Assembly (NCBI RefSeq): GCF_001651035.1
Contig: NZ_LXRG01000210.1
Location: forward strand, 62,001-126,000
DNA from: Halomonas sp. ALS9
GTDB lineage: Bacteria > Pseudomonadota > Gammaproteobacteria > Pseudomonadales > Halomonadaceae
DNA length: 64,000 nucleotides
Direction: 5' to 3'
The notes under the pieces were generated by a model. That model saw only the letters and a list, made by a program, of their open reading frames with translations. It was not told where the DNA came from and made no database searches. Shown here one piece after another: positions 56,705 to 64,000 of this stretch (the first letter of the stretch is position 1; each line of letters begins with the position of its first letter). The position numbers were made by a program, and so were the translations under genes.

Positions 56705-57190
56705 TCAGCGTTTAAACATATCGTCCAGGCTAGTGGCGAACAGCACTTCTCGCCTCCACTCTTTCAACTGACCATGGTCGGCTTGTGTAAGCGCTGTTTC
56801 CACCCACTCGGGCACTTCACCAAATTTAAAAATAAGTTGCGTGCGCACCATATCGCGGGCTTCCTCCAAACGTCCCTCTTGTCTTCCTTCTTGCCGCTCT
56901 TTTTGGCGCCAGTTTTCTAAGTTTTCTGCCAACATATCTCTGTCCTCCACTAAGCTATGTAGCTGATCCAAATTGATGTCTGCATTCAACCGTTGCAGGT
57001 GGCGTTTGAGCCAGCGGGTTAAGATTCTATCAATTCTCTCTTTGTTTGGGCCGTTCTGGATAATGCTGACGATTCTGTCAACTGCCTGCTGTAGCGAGGT
57101 GTGGTTGACCGAGGCTTTTTCAATTTCAAACACACCGCTTAAAGCACTGTGGCGCTGGGCTAATTCTTCATCACTGTAGGCACCTTCGTC
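56705..57190 (-). pseudogene. Truncated Rpn/YhgA-like (PD-(D/E)XK transposase family) gene
   Basis: The frame encodes about 160 residues of the C-terminal region of Rpn-type proteins (IDEGAYSDEELAQRHSALSG; QQAVDRIVSIIQNGPN; then a RQEGRQEGRLEEAR repeat and VPEWVETALTQAD). The N-terminal nuclease part is missing: upstream the frame runs into the 3' end of the cytochrome b561 gene. A GTG at 57133 could start a 142-aa product. I judge it a remnant, though the C-terminal domain alone might be made. Confidence 0.68.
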
Positions 57191-57192
57191 TA

Positions 57193-57831
57193 TTATCTTC
57201 CAGATCCTCGACGGCCACTTTTGCCCACCATGCGCGACAGCACTTTATCCTTGAACCAGAACCTGTGAATCAGTGCCATCGCTATATGGCCGATGACTAA
57301 CCCACATAGCAGCCACGAGAGTGGGCCGTGAAGCAGATCGGCGGGGGCAATCATCCAGGTGATGTTGCGCTCCGCTTCGGGCAGTAGCTCCAGGCCATAA
57401 AAGCGCAGTGCGCCGCCGCGGCCGTACTGGCGCAAAATGGCGAAAGCGGGTAGCCACAACAGCAGCGCATAAAAGGTGATATGCAGTAGGCGCGCCATGC
57501 GACCACCCCATCCAGGCGGCTGCGGAGGGCGCAGCTTGCGGTTGACCCATGCCCAGCCAAGGCGCGCCAGGGTCGCGATCAGAATCAGAAAACCTAACGA
57601 ACCATGAGGCCCGATGGTCGCCAAAAACAGCGTAATCGCGTTTTCGCCCATCCCTCCCCAAGCCAGCAACACAGTAAATTGCAGCGTGACCAGCGCGGCG
57701 GTTAGCCAGTGCAGCGCGCGGCTTATGCGTCCGTAGTAGCTGGGGCTGTCTCGCCAGCCAATAGGCGTTTGGGCTGGCTTGCTGGTGTGACCATTGTTTA
57801 GCGCTGTGCTGTTTGCTGCTCCTTTACCCAT
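57193..57831 (-). CDS. Cytochrome b561-family membrane protein
   Basis: Protein of 212 aa with four predicted membrane helices and histidines suited to haem b ligation (SRALHWLTA, GPHGSLG, RLLHITFYAL, LLHGPLSWLL). Bacterial b561 proteins pass electrons between quinol and periplasmic or membrane acceptors. It overlaps the siderophore-interacting protein gene by 8 bases, so the pair are co-translated; a role in supplying electrons for ferric reduction is plausible but inferred. The basic tail (GKSGRRGSGR) abuts the Rpn-like remnant and may itself have been changed by the rearrangement. Confidence 0.82.
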   Translation of the reverse strand: MGKGAANSTALNNGHTSKPAQTPIGWRDSPSYYGRISRALHWLTAALVTLQFTVLLAWGGMGENAITLFLATIGPHGSLGFLILIATLARLGWAWVNRKLRPPQPPGWGGRMARLLHITFYALLLWLPAFAILRQYGRGGALRFYGLELLPEAERNITWMIAPADLLHGPLSWLLCGLVIGHIAMALIHRFWFKDKVLSRMVGKSGRRGSGR

Positions 57832-58780
57832 TGGCCTTGCCCTGGCGCCAGTAGCCCATGCTGGTGACGTACTGTTTGGGTAGCCCGCACTCGTTAACCA
57901 AATAGCGGCGCAGCTTCATAGCCACTTTGGTTTCAGCAGCGATCCAGGCGTAGAAGGGCGCGCTATCGTCCAGGGTGGCGGGTTCCCAGAGCGGGCCGTC
58001 CTCATCGTCGCTTTCATTGTTGGTCGTGGCGCTGGTAGTAGTGCTGGTAGTAGCGTCAGCAGGCGTGCCGCCTAGCGCTTGAATTTCCCTATGCAAATCG
58101 ATATCGCGCAGCGCTCTCATTAGCAGCTCACCGTGTTGGCAGCCGGGCTCGGCATCTCGGGCCAACCAGTGCAGCTTGGCGGCTTGGGGCAGCGGCTGAA
58201 CATCGTCACTGCGGGGTACTTCGAATAGCGCTTCGGCTCTGGGTTTTAAAGGCAGGTCATCGAGGGTTTCCAGAATGCCAGCCGCAGCGGGAAGAGCTGT
58301 TTCATCGGCGATGATCAGAATGCGGCGCACGTTCTGAGGTGGCTTCCACTCATAGCCCAGTTTTGGGCCTTCCGCATTGGCGACGGGGGCTGTCATGGCG
58401 AGGCGGTCGCCGGGGCGGGCGCGCATTGCCCAGCGTGAGGCGGGGCCATTGTCGCCATGGAGCACGAACTCTACATCCACCTCGGCTTTTTCCGGGCGTA
58501 GGGCGCGGATGGTGTAGGTGCGCGCAGAGGGGCGCTGGGCGTCAGGCAGGGCGCGGTAGGCGCCGTACCAGTCGTGCTCTTCCAGCTTGGCGATCTCGAA
58601 CAGCGGGTCGAGACTGCCGCAACCTTCGGGGAAAAACAGCTTGACGCGCTGATCCGGAGCGTAGGTCGCCATTTGGCCGACGTCTGGGCCGGTAAAGGTG
58701 AATCTGACGAGCGAAGCGCTGACCTGGGTGCGTCTCGCCAGGGTGATATCGAACAGCTGGTAGCTCGGTTTGGCTGCCAT
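57824..58780 (-). CDS. Siderophore-interacting protein (SIP, ViuB/YqjH-like ferric reductase)
   Basis: FAD/NAD(P)H reductase of about 318 aa. It has the flavin-binding ARTYTIRAL, the phosphate region NGPASRWAMRARPGDRL and an NAD(P)H-binding segment ILIIADETALPAAAG typical of SIPs. These enzymes reduce ferric siderophores in the cytoplasm. An acidic/Thr-rich insertion (TTSTTTSATTNNESDDEDG) before the C-terminal helix is unusual. The start is at 58780 where GGAGA is 8 bases upstream; upstream in-frame ATGs are weaker. It is divergent from fhuB with a Fur-like box between, and complements FhuF as a second iron-release route. Confidence 0.88.
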   Translation of the reverse strand: MAAKPSYQLFDITLARRTQVSASLVRFTFTGPDVGQMATYAPDQRVKLFFPEGCGSLDPLFEIAKLEEHDWYGAYRALPDAQRPSARTYTIRALRPEKAEVDVEFVLHGDNGPASRWAMRARPGDRLAMTAPVANAEGPKLGYEWKPPQNVRRILIIADETALPAAAGILETLDDLPLKPRAEALFEVPRSDDVQPLPQAAKLHWLARDAEPGCQHGELLMRALRDIDLHREIQALGGTPADATTSTTTSATTNNESDDEDGPLWEPATLDDSAPFYAWIAAETKVAMKLRRYLVNECGLPKQYVTSMGYWRQGKANG

Positions 58781-58833
58781 GGTGGGTATCTCCATTAGGT
58801 ATTCATTAAACAGACAGGGAGCCAATTGTAGTG

Positions 58834-58854
58834 CTAATTATTATCATTTAGAAT
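58834..58854. promoter_or_regulatory. Fur-box-like site between SIP and fhuB
   Basis: Around CTAATTATTATCATTTAG there is a good Fur consensus match (ATTATTATCATTTA) placed to control both divergent genes. It is one of the clearest Fur-type sites in the window. Confidence 0.6.
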
Positions 58855-58905
58855 CGTTGTCAATAATTCAACCATTAACCTCCAGAACTATTTAAGGCTA
58901 AGACA

Positions 58906-58977
58906 ATGACGCTGCTGCCTATCACGTCTCTTTTGGCGAACTGTTCGGTTATCACAAAAGGGTGCTCGCTATGCTAG
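58906..58977 (+). CDS. Possible 23-aa leader ORF overlapping fhuB start
   Basis: ATG at 58906, with AAGG 11 bases upstream, opens a 23-codon frame ([20 protein letters not shown]..) whose stop at 58975-58977 overlaps the fhuB ATG at 58971. This layout allows translational coupling. There is no family resemblance, and it may be chance. Confidence 0.25.
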   Translation: MTLLPITSLLANCSVITKGCSLC

Positions 58978-60971
58978 GCGCCTCGCAAGTTGCCCAACGA
59001 GTGGGCGGAATGTCGCCCGCGAAAGCCTGCCTGTTGCTTAGCCTGCCGATGGTGGTGCTATTTTGGATTGGCCTAGAGGGGCAAGGCGGTTTTGCGCTGG
59101 GCCTAAAGGCATTAGTGACACCTTCCTTTGAGAATGTTGACGAGCTGCTGCTTCACTATGCTTGGTGGCCGCGCCTCTCGATCGCGCTGCTGGCCGGAGG
59201 CGGTTTGGGGCTGGCGGGCGTACTCATGCAGCAGGTGTTGCGCAACCCGTTAGCCTCGCCGACAACGTTGGGCGTGGCGTCGGGCGCTAATTTGGCGTTG
59301 ATGACCGCCACCTTGCTGGCGCCGGGGCTGCTTGTAGTAGGGCGCGAATGGGTAGCCTTGCTGGGCGGCGCGCTGGCAGTGGGGTTGGTTTTTCTGCTTT
59401 CTTGGCGGCGCGGTTTGGCACCTATTGTGGTGGTGCTAGCGGGCTTGGTCGTCAACTTGTACTTGGGGGCGCTCTCCACCGCACTGCTACTGTTTAATCA
59501 TGAGGCGCTCTCGGGGCTGCTGATTTGGGGCGCGGGGTCGCTGGCGCAAAACGGTTGGGATGGGGTTGCGGTGCTCTGGCCACGGTTGGCGATTAGTTGC
59601 GTGGCAGCGTGGTTCTTGCTGCGCCCCCTGGCGGTACTGGAGCTGGACGACGCCAGCGCCAAGAGCCTGGGGGTCTCGCTGACCTATCTGCGCTTTGCGG
59701 GGATGGGGTTGGCAGTATTTATTACCGGTAGCATTGTCAGCGTGGTGGGCATTATCGGCTTTATCGGCTTGGCTGCGCCCAATATTGTGCGTATGGCCGG
59801 GGCGCGCCGGTTGGGCCCACGGCTAATATGGTCGACGCTATTGGGGGCGGTGCTGCTGACCACCACGGATCTGCTGCTCCAGCAGTTCGGTGGGATGGTG
59901 GCGGCCTTTATCCCCACCGGGGCGATTACCGGAGCCCTGGGGGCGCCGCTGTTAATGTGGCTGATCCCACGCCTGAAACTTCAGGGCGATCAGCCGCCTA
60001 AAGGGGCGGGTGTTTTCGCCCATCGCCATCCGGCGCCTTCTCGTTTGGCCACCGGTTTAATCCTCGCGCTACTGGGCGCCACACTGCTTGGGCTGCTCGT
60101 TGGTCAGGGTGTTGATGGTTGGTACTTGTTGTCGCCGGATAACTGGAACGTGATGCAGTGGCGCTTGCCGCGAGTGATGGCAGCCGCCGCCAGCGGGTTG
60201 ATGTTGGCGATTGCCGGGACGATTCTACAACGCCTTTCCGCCAACCCCATGGCCAGCCCTGAAGTGCTGGGAATCAGCGGTGGCTGTGCCATTGCGCTGA
60301 TTCTGGGTATTTTCTTGCTGCCCGCGCCCACTAATATGATACTGATTGGTGTGGGTACTCTAGGCGCTTTCGCAACGCTGCTGGTGCTGGTCGGCATTAA
60401 CCGTAAAAGCGGCTTCCTGCCCGAGCGGTTGCTGCTCACCGGGGTGGCGATCACTGCGCTGTTTGATGCAGTGCGCAGTGTGATGTTGGCAGGCGGCGAC
60501 CCGCGTGGCCAGCAAGTGATCGCTTGGTTGGCGGGCTCGACCTATTACGTGGATGTCACCCATGCGGTGGTGGTGGGGGCGATTGCCGCGCTATTGGCGC
60601 TGGCCACGCTACCTTTTACCCGCTGGTTGGATATCTTGCCGTTAGGCGCACCGACGGCCAAGGCGCTTGGGATAACGCTCAATCGTGCTCGCTTGGCGCT
60701 GTTGCTGCTAGTAGCGCTACTCACTGCTTGCGCCACCCTGGTGGTTGGGCCGCTGTCGTTTATTGGTTTGCTGGCACCGCATATGGCGCGCTTGGTCGGC
60801 TTCTCCAGGGCAGGGCAGCATCTGCTGGGCGCGGCGCTGATCGGGATGTTGTTGATGGTGTTGGCCGATTGGGTCGGTCGTCAGATTATTTTCCCCTATG
60901 AAATTCCAGCAGGCTTGGTCGCCTCCCTGATTGGTGGCGCTTACTTTATGTGGGGGCTGCGGCGATTGTAG
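58971..60971 (+). CDS. fhuB: Fused ferric hydroxamate permease FhuB
   Basis: Double-length BtuC-type permease of about 666 aa. Both halves carry the family signature: [20 protein letters not shown] near residue 80 and [20 protein letters not shown] near 415, with about ten helices each. A fused permease is the hallmark of FhuB, which works with FhuC ATPase and FhuD binding protein to import ferric hydroxamates. The partners nearest in family are at 11-12.7 kb. ATG at 58971 or GTG at 58962 are both possible; I prefer the ATG. The third exporter follows after a tandem-repeat spacer. Confidence 0.92.
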   Translation: MLGASQVAQRVGGMSPAKACLLLSLPMVVLFWIGLEGQGGFALGLKALVTPSFENVDELLLHYAWWPRLSIALLAGGGLGLAGVLMQQVLRNPLASPTTLGVASGANLALMTATLLAPGLLVVGREWVALLGGALAVGLVFLLSWRRGLAPIVVVLAGLVVNLYLGALSTALLLFNHEALSGLLIWGAGSLAQNGWDGVAVLWPRLAISCVAAWFLLRPLAVLELDDASAKSLGVSLTYLRFAGMGLAVFITGSIVSVVGIIGFIGLAAPNIVRMAGARRLGPRLIWSTLLGAVLLTTTDLLLQQFGGMVAAFIPTGAITGALGAPLLMWLIPRLKLQGDQPPKGAGVFAHRHPAPSRLATGLILALLGATLLGLLVGQGVDGWYLLSPDNWNVMQWRLPRVMAAAASGLMLAIAGTILQRLSANPMASPEVLGISGGCAIALILGIFLLPAPTNMILIGVGTLGAFATLLVLVGINRKSGFLPERLLLTGVAITALFDAVRSVMLAGGDPRGQQVIAWLAGSTYYVDVTHAVVVGAIAALLALATLPFTRWLDILPLGAPTAKALGITLNRARLALLLLVALLTACATLVVGPLSFIGLLAPHMARLVGFSRAGQHLLGAALIGMLLMVLADWVGRQIIFPYEIPAGLVASLIGGAYFMWGLRRL

Positions 60972-60982
60972 TCACCTGCGTT

Positions 60983-61060
60983 TTAGCACTCGCTATTAGC
61001 ACTCGCTATTAGCACTCGCTATTAGCACTCGCTATTAGCACTCGCTATTAGCATTCACTG
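60983..61060. repeat. 13-bp tandem repeat upstream of exporter 3
   Basis: Five identical 13-base units (TTAGCACTCGCTA) are followed by a diverged sixth (TTAGCATTCACTG). They occupy most of the gap between fhuB and the exporter start at 61088. The array is non-coding and likely to vary in copy number. Units are far too short and spacer-less to be CRISPR. Confidence 0.95.
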
Positions 61061-61087
61061 AAAACAAGATACCGGGGAATTGTGGTC

Positions 61088-62746
61088 ATGGAGCTGTTGA
61101 GGATTGTATGGCGTGATTACCGCTGGCCCTTTGTGGCCGTGGTACTGCTCAGCCTAATAAGCGCTGGCTTGGGCATTGGTGTCATCGCCTATATCAATCA
61201 ACGGCTGCTAGGTACCTTCACCGACCCCTGGCGCATCCTGCCAGAGTTCCTGGGGCTGATAGCGCTGTTACTGGTTATTACCCTGACATCACAGTTGGCG
61301 CTGACCACGCTAGGCCACCATTTCGTCTACCGGCTGCGGGGACAGTTGATCAAGCGAATTCTGGATACCAATATTGAACGCGCCGAGCAGATTGGCAGTG
61401 CGCGACTGCTGGCGAGTCTCTCTACCGACGTGAGTTCAGTCACCGTTGCGTTTATACGCTTGCCGGAACTGGTGCAGGGTGGGGTGCTGACGGTCGGCGC
61501 CACGCTTTACCTGGCGTGGCTTTCGCCTGCCATGCTGGGGGTCACCGCGCTCTGGGTGATCGTGACTATTTTGATCGGCATACGCCTGGTGGCGCGGGTC
61601 TATGGGCATATGGCCAAACTGCGCGAAATACAGGATCGCCTCTACGCGGATTACCAGTCGGTGATTGAGGGGCGCAAAGAGTTGGCGCTCAATCGAGACC
61701 GTGCCGAATGGCTGTATCGCGATGTCTACACCCCGAACGCACAGGATTGTCGGCGCCATTTTATTCTTGGCGATACCTATCATCTGAGCGCGGTGAACTG
61801 GTTCAACATCATGATGCTGGGGGCCATTGGCGTAGCGTTCTTTTTGGCCAACGGCCTGGGCTGGGCATCGGTGCAGGTAGCCACGACGTTCTCACTCACG
61901 CTACTGTTTCTACGTGGGCCTCTGATGCAGGCCATTGGCGCCTTTCCGACGCTGATTAATGCCCGGGTAGCGTTCGAAAAGATCAGCAGTTTAGACTTGG
62001 CTGAGCACCATGAGGCGTTTGGGCACTCTGCGCTGCGCCATAACTGGCAGACGCTTACTCTGGAGCAGGTCTGCTATCGCTACCCGGATGAGGAATCCCG
62101 GCCGGGCTTTGCTATCGGCCCCATCGATCTGACCTTACAGCGCGGCGAAGTGGTGTTTCTGATTGGTGGCAACGGCAGTGGCAAATCGACCCTGGCAAGG
62201 CTTCTAACCGGGCTCTATCAACCGCAAAGCGGCAGTGTTCGGGTCGATGGCATGCCGCTGCGGGAAGAGGACTGGACACGCTATCGCCAACACTTCTCGG
62301 CGATTTATACCGACCTGCACCTATTTGACCGTTTGATGGGCCCCGCGGGCGAGTCACCCGACCCGGCGCTAATGGAAGAGTGGCTAGCGGCACTGGGCAT
62401 GCAGAGTAAGCTCGACTTCGACGGTGATCGCGTCACCAACATCAACCTTTCCCAGGGGCAGCGCAAGCGCCTGGCGATGCTGCTGGCCGTGGCCGAACAG
62501 CGCGACCTACTGCTGCTGGACGAGTGGGCCGCCGACCAGGATCCTCAGTTCCGGCGAGTCTTCTACCGTGAGCTACTGCCGCAACTTAGGGCGTTGGGCA
62601 AAACGCTGGTGGTCATCAGCCACGATGACCACTACTTCGACCAGGCCGATCGCCTGCTGGAAATGCGCGGCGGGCAGCTCGTCGAACTCACCGGTGAGCA
62701 GCGGGAAGCCGCCAGCCGCGATGCGGTGGCGAGGGTAAATGGGTAG
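61088..62746 (+). CDS. PvdE/SyrD-type cyclic peptide exporter, copy 3
   Basis: ABC exporter of about 552 aa with membrane helices in the first ~300 residues, Walker [10 protein letters not shown], signature LSQGQRKR, Walker [13 protein letters not shown] and VISHDD. It is clearly the closest paralogue of the 6282 gene along its full length (both start MELLR and share SAGLGxGVIAxINQRL). I use ATG at 61088 with GGGGA upstream; GTG at 61082 is in frame. It lies after fhuB in the same direction. Having import and export genes side by side suggests siderophore recycling or export of a second peptide. Confidence 0.88.
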   Translation: MELLRIVWRDYRWPFVAVVLLSLISAGLGIGVIAYINQRLLGTFTDPWRILPEFLGLIALLLVITLTSQLALTTLGHHFVYRLRGQLIKRILDTNIERAEQIGSARLLASLSTDVSSVTVAFIRLPELVQGGVLTVGATLYLAWLSPAMLGVTALWVIVTILIGIRLVARVYGHMAKLREIQDRLYADYQSVIEGRKELALNRDRAEWLYRDVYTPNAQDCRRHFILGDTYHLSAVNWFNIMMLGAIGVAFFLANGLGWASVQVATTFSLTLLFLRGPLMQAIGAFPTLINARVAFEKISSLDLAEHHEAFGHSALRHNWQTLTLEQVCYRYPDEESRPGFAIGPIDLTLQRGEVVFLIGGNGSGKSTLARLLTGLYQPQSGSVRVDGMPLREEDWTRYRQHFSAIYTDLHLFDRLMGPAGESPDPALMEEWLAALGMQSKLDFDGDRVTNINLSQGQRKRLAMLLAVAEQRDLLLLDEWAADQDPQFRRVFYRELLPQLRALGKTLVVISHDDHYFDQADRLLEMRGGQLVELTGEQREAASRDAVARVNG

Positions 62747-62767
62747 TCATTGATGTGAGTCGCTTAG

Positions 62768-63043
62768 CTAAGCCGCGCCCTGGTTATGACGAAGCTGGAA
62801 GAGATCATAATTGGTCTGCATGGATAGCCAGAATTCGGCGCTTCCGGCGTCCAATTTTTCCAGAGCCAATGCCATTTCAGGTGTGACGGAGGCGCTGCCG
62901 TTAATTACCCGGTTCAGGGTGTTGCGGTGACAGCCGAGCTGTTCAGCGACCGATGCCACACTGCTAATCTTGTGGCCGTCTTCATCCTCAATCAGACGCT
63001 GCCGAATAATGCGGCCCGGATGTGAGGGGTTATACATCGCCAT
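62768..63043 (-). CDS. higA: HigA-family antitoxin
   Basis: XRE-type helix-turn-helix antitoxin of about 91 aa (NPSHPGRIIRQRLI; SVAEQLGCHRNTLNRVING; AEFWLSMQTNYDLFQ), the standard HigA/VapI pattern. I place the start at 63043, where GGGAGA is 7 bases upstream; an ATG at 63058 overlapping the toxin stop is also possible. It is downstream of the toxin, as in most higBA modules. It binds HigB and represses the operon. Confidence 0.88.
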   Translation of the reverse strand: MAMYNPSHPGRIIRQRLIEDEDGHKISSVASVAEQLGCHRNTLNRVINGSASVTPEMALALEKLDAGSAEFWLSMQTNYDLFQLRHNQGAA

Positions 63044-63057
63044 GGTTTGTTCTCCCA

Positions 63058-63336
63058 TCAGTGATAGTCGTCATAGTCCAGCAGGTAAACATTACCGTCG
63101 CGGAACTCGAAGAACAGTCGCCAGTTCCCCGACACCTTGATGGCATACTGGCCGTCCAGTTTTCCAGTTAGAGGGTGAAGGCCCCAGTTGCCAGCAGCTA
63201 TATCGTCGAGACTGGTGGCTGCGTCCAGTACGGTTAGGCGATCACGGAGACGGTCGACATGATCGACACGGACGCCCCTAGTGCTTCCTTTCTCGACAAA
63301 CAACTTTAGTCCCTTATGCTTGATGCTTTTAATCAT
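63058..63336 (-). CDS. higB: HigB-family mRNA-cleaving toxin
   Basis: RelE/HigB toxin of 92 aa starting MIKSIKHKGLKLFVEKGS, with LHPLTGKLDGQYAIKVSGNW, then RLFFEF and a C-terminal DYDDYH. HigB cleaves mRNA on the ribosome. The frame is intact, unlike the broken toxin at 56379, and the antitoxin follows at once, so this module appears functional. ATG at 63336 fits the family; a TTG 12 bases upstream is unlikely. Confidence 0.88.
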   Translation of the reverse strand: MIKSIKHKGLKLFVEKGSTRGVRVDHVDRLRDRLTVLDAATSLDDIAAGNWGLHPLTGKLDGQYAIKVSGNWRLFFEFRDGNVYLLDYDDYH

Positions 63337-63493
63337 CCATCGTACCAACGTATGCCCAACTGGCTTTTATTGATTGTAGCGTGTCGCGCGACAGTGTGCA
63401 ATGCTGGGCTAAGTGCGTATATCTTCACTTCCGCTTGCCTGCTATTGGCTCTGAAGTGAGGGAAGGCATTGACACTGCCTTTAAATTGAAAAA

Positions 63494-63510
63494 GAATAAG
63501 AATCATTTTC
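63494..63510. promoter_or_regulatory. Fur-box-like site upstream of terminal ECF sigma gene
   Basis: GAATAAGAATCATTTTC matches the right half of the Fur consensus well and lies about 20 bases before the possible starts of the sigma-factor gene. Confidence 0.5.
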
Positions 63511-63531
63511 GAAATGGTATGGATCCTTTAT

Positions 63532-64000
63532 ATGGCGGTGGCTCCCCAATCAGCCGAGCCCATGGCATACCACACTGGCTGTCGGGACTCGCTCGGCCAA
63601 CTCTATCACCACCATCACCCCTGGCTGCAGCAGTTGCTAAGTCGGCGGCTGGGCTGCGGCGAATCGGCGGCTGACCTGGCCCAGGACGCCTTTGTGCGCC
63701 TGCTGCAAACGCCGCGGCATCTGGATAGCTTTGACGGTGCAAGAGCCTACCTTAGCCGCATGGCCAAAGGGCTGTGCGTAGATCATTGGCGCCGCCAGGA
63801 TATCGAGCGGGCCTGGCAAGAGGCACTGGCCGCTCGCGCTGAGGCGCATTTACCCTCCGTCGAGCACCAGCAGATCGTCATCGAGACCCTGTGCGAGATC
63901 GACCGCATGCTGTCGCGACTGCCTGAAAAGGTGGCCACTGCTTTCCTGGCCTCTCAACTCCACGGCAAACCCTATCGGCAGATTGCCGAAGAACTCGGCG
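63532..64000 (+). CDS. FecI-like ECF sigma factor (partial, cut by window end)
   Basis: The frame encodes at least 156 residues: region 2 with SAADLAQDAFVRLLQ and AYLSRMAKGLCVDHWRRQD, and the start of region 4 with RLPEKVATAFLASQLHGKPY and RQIAEELG at the window edge. It belongs to the FecI group that pairs with FecR and a TonB receptor. ATG at 63532 is one possible start (63514 and 63562 are in frame too). The gene continues beyond 64000; a fecR gene and receptor may follow. With the PvdS-like factor this makes two iron-type sigma factors in one locus. Confidence 0.82.
   Translation, partial: MAVAPQSAEPMAYHTGCRDSLGQLYHHHHPWLQQLLSRRLGCGESAADLAQDAFVRLLQTPRHLDSFDGARAYLSRMAKGLCVDHWRRQDIERAWQEALAARAEAHLPSVEHQQIVIETLCEIDRMLSRLPEKVATAFLASQLHGKPYRQIAEELG

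Noticed and set aside
60983-61060. Possible CRISPR-like array
   Set aside because: Units are 13 bases with no spacers and no cas genes nearby; it is a simple tandem repeat.

Overview
The window looks like a chromosomal stretch from a Halomonas/Vreelandella-type gammaproteobacterium. This rests on moderate-to-high GC, an ArgP-type regulator, imelysin and FhuF families, and a lipopeptide siderophore locus of the kind known from marine and halophilic bacteria. The genus is inferred from gene content only. Almost everything here concerns iron.

Left flank (0.1-6.2 kb): an ArgP-like LysR regulator is divergent from a four-gene periplasmic operon (imelysin, di-heme DUF1111 protein, second imelysin, DUF1513 protein). 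A perfect inverted repeat with T-N11-A geometry lies between them. From 6.3 to 12.7 kb are a PvdE-like exporter, FhuF ferric reductase, a TonB receptor and FhuD/FhuC. A glycerophosphodiesterase, the alternative ribosomal proteins L31B and L36B, an inositol-monophosphatase-like protein and an AAA-ATPase/PD-(D/E)XK protein follow (12.9-17.4 kb).

Siderophore biosynthesis (17.6-56.2 kb): a PvdS-like iron-starvation sigma factor sits behind a sigma70 promoter overlapped by a Fur-like box. A stub FecR (DUF4880 only) follows. An exact TAAAT-N16-CGT element then precedes mbtH, a type II thioesterase, a phosphopantetheinyl transferase, a stand-alone aspartyl beta-hydroxylase and three NRPSs of 4098, 1062 and 3513 aa. 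My domain reading is: NRPS1 FAAL-ACP-C-A(Asp)-PCP-E-C-A(Ser)-PCP-C-hydroxylase; NRPS2 interface(C-like, His-less)-A(Asp)-PCP; NRPS3 C-A(Ser)-PCP-C/E-A(X)-PCP-C/E-A(X)-PCP-TE. Six condensing domains match one acylation plus five peptide bonds. The predicted product is fatty acyl-D-(OH)Asp-Ser-(OH)Asp-D-Ser-D-X-X, where X is probably N5-acyl-N5-hydroxyornithine. A PvdA-like monooxygenase and an IucB-like acyltransferase at 51.9-54.3 kb would supply X. A second FhuD-like protein, a second TonB receptor, an alpha/beta hydrolase and a second exporter complete the block. The receptor and binding-protein pair is visibly AT-richer than its neighbours.

Right flank (56.2-64 kb): 1 kb of gene debris (a toxin-antitoxin deletion fusion, a 3' fragment of the AAA-ATPase family also found at 15.8 kb, and a truncated Rpn-like gene) marks a likely recombination boundary. 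Beyond it are cytochrome b561 and a siderophore-interacting reductase, then FhuB, a 13-bp tandem repeat, a third PvdE-like exporter, a HigBA module and the start of a FecI-like sigma factor cut by the window end. FhuCD and FhuB are split across the biosynthetic block, so the block may have inserted into an older iron-uptake locus.

No tRNA, rRNA, CRISPR array or intact insertion sequence was seen. The only gene-poor stretches over about 300 bases are 17366-17669 (sigma-factor promoter) and the debris zone 56580-57190.
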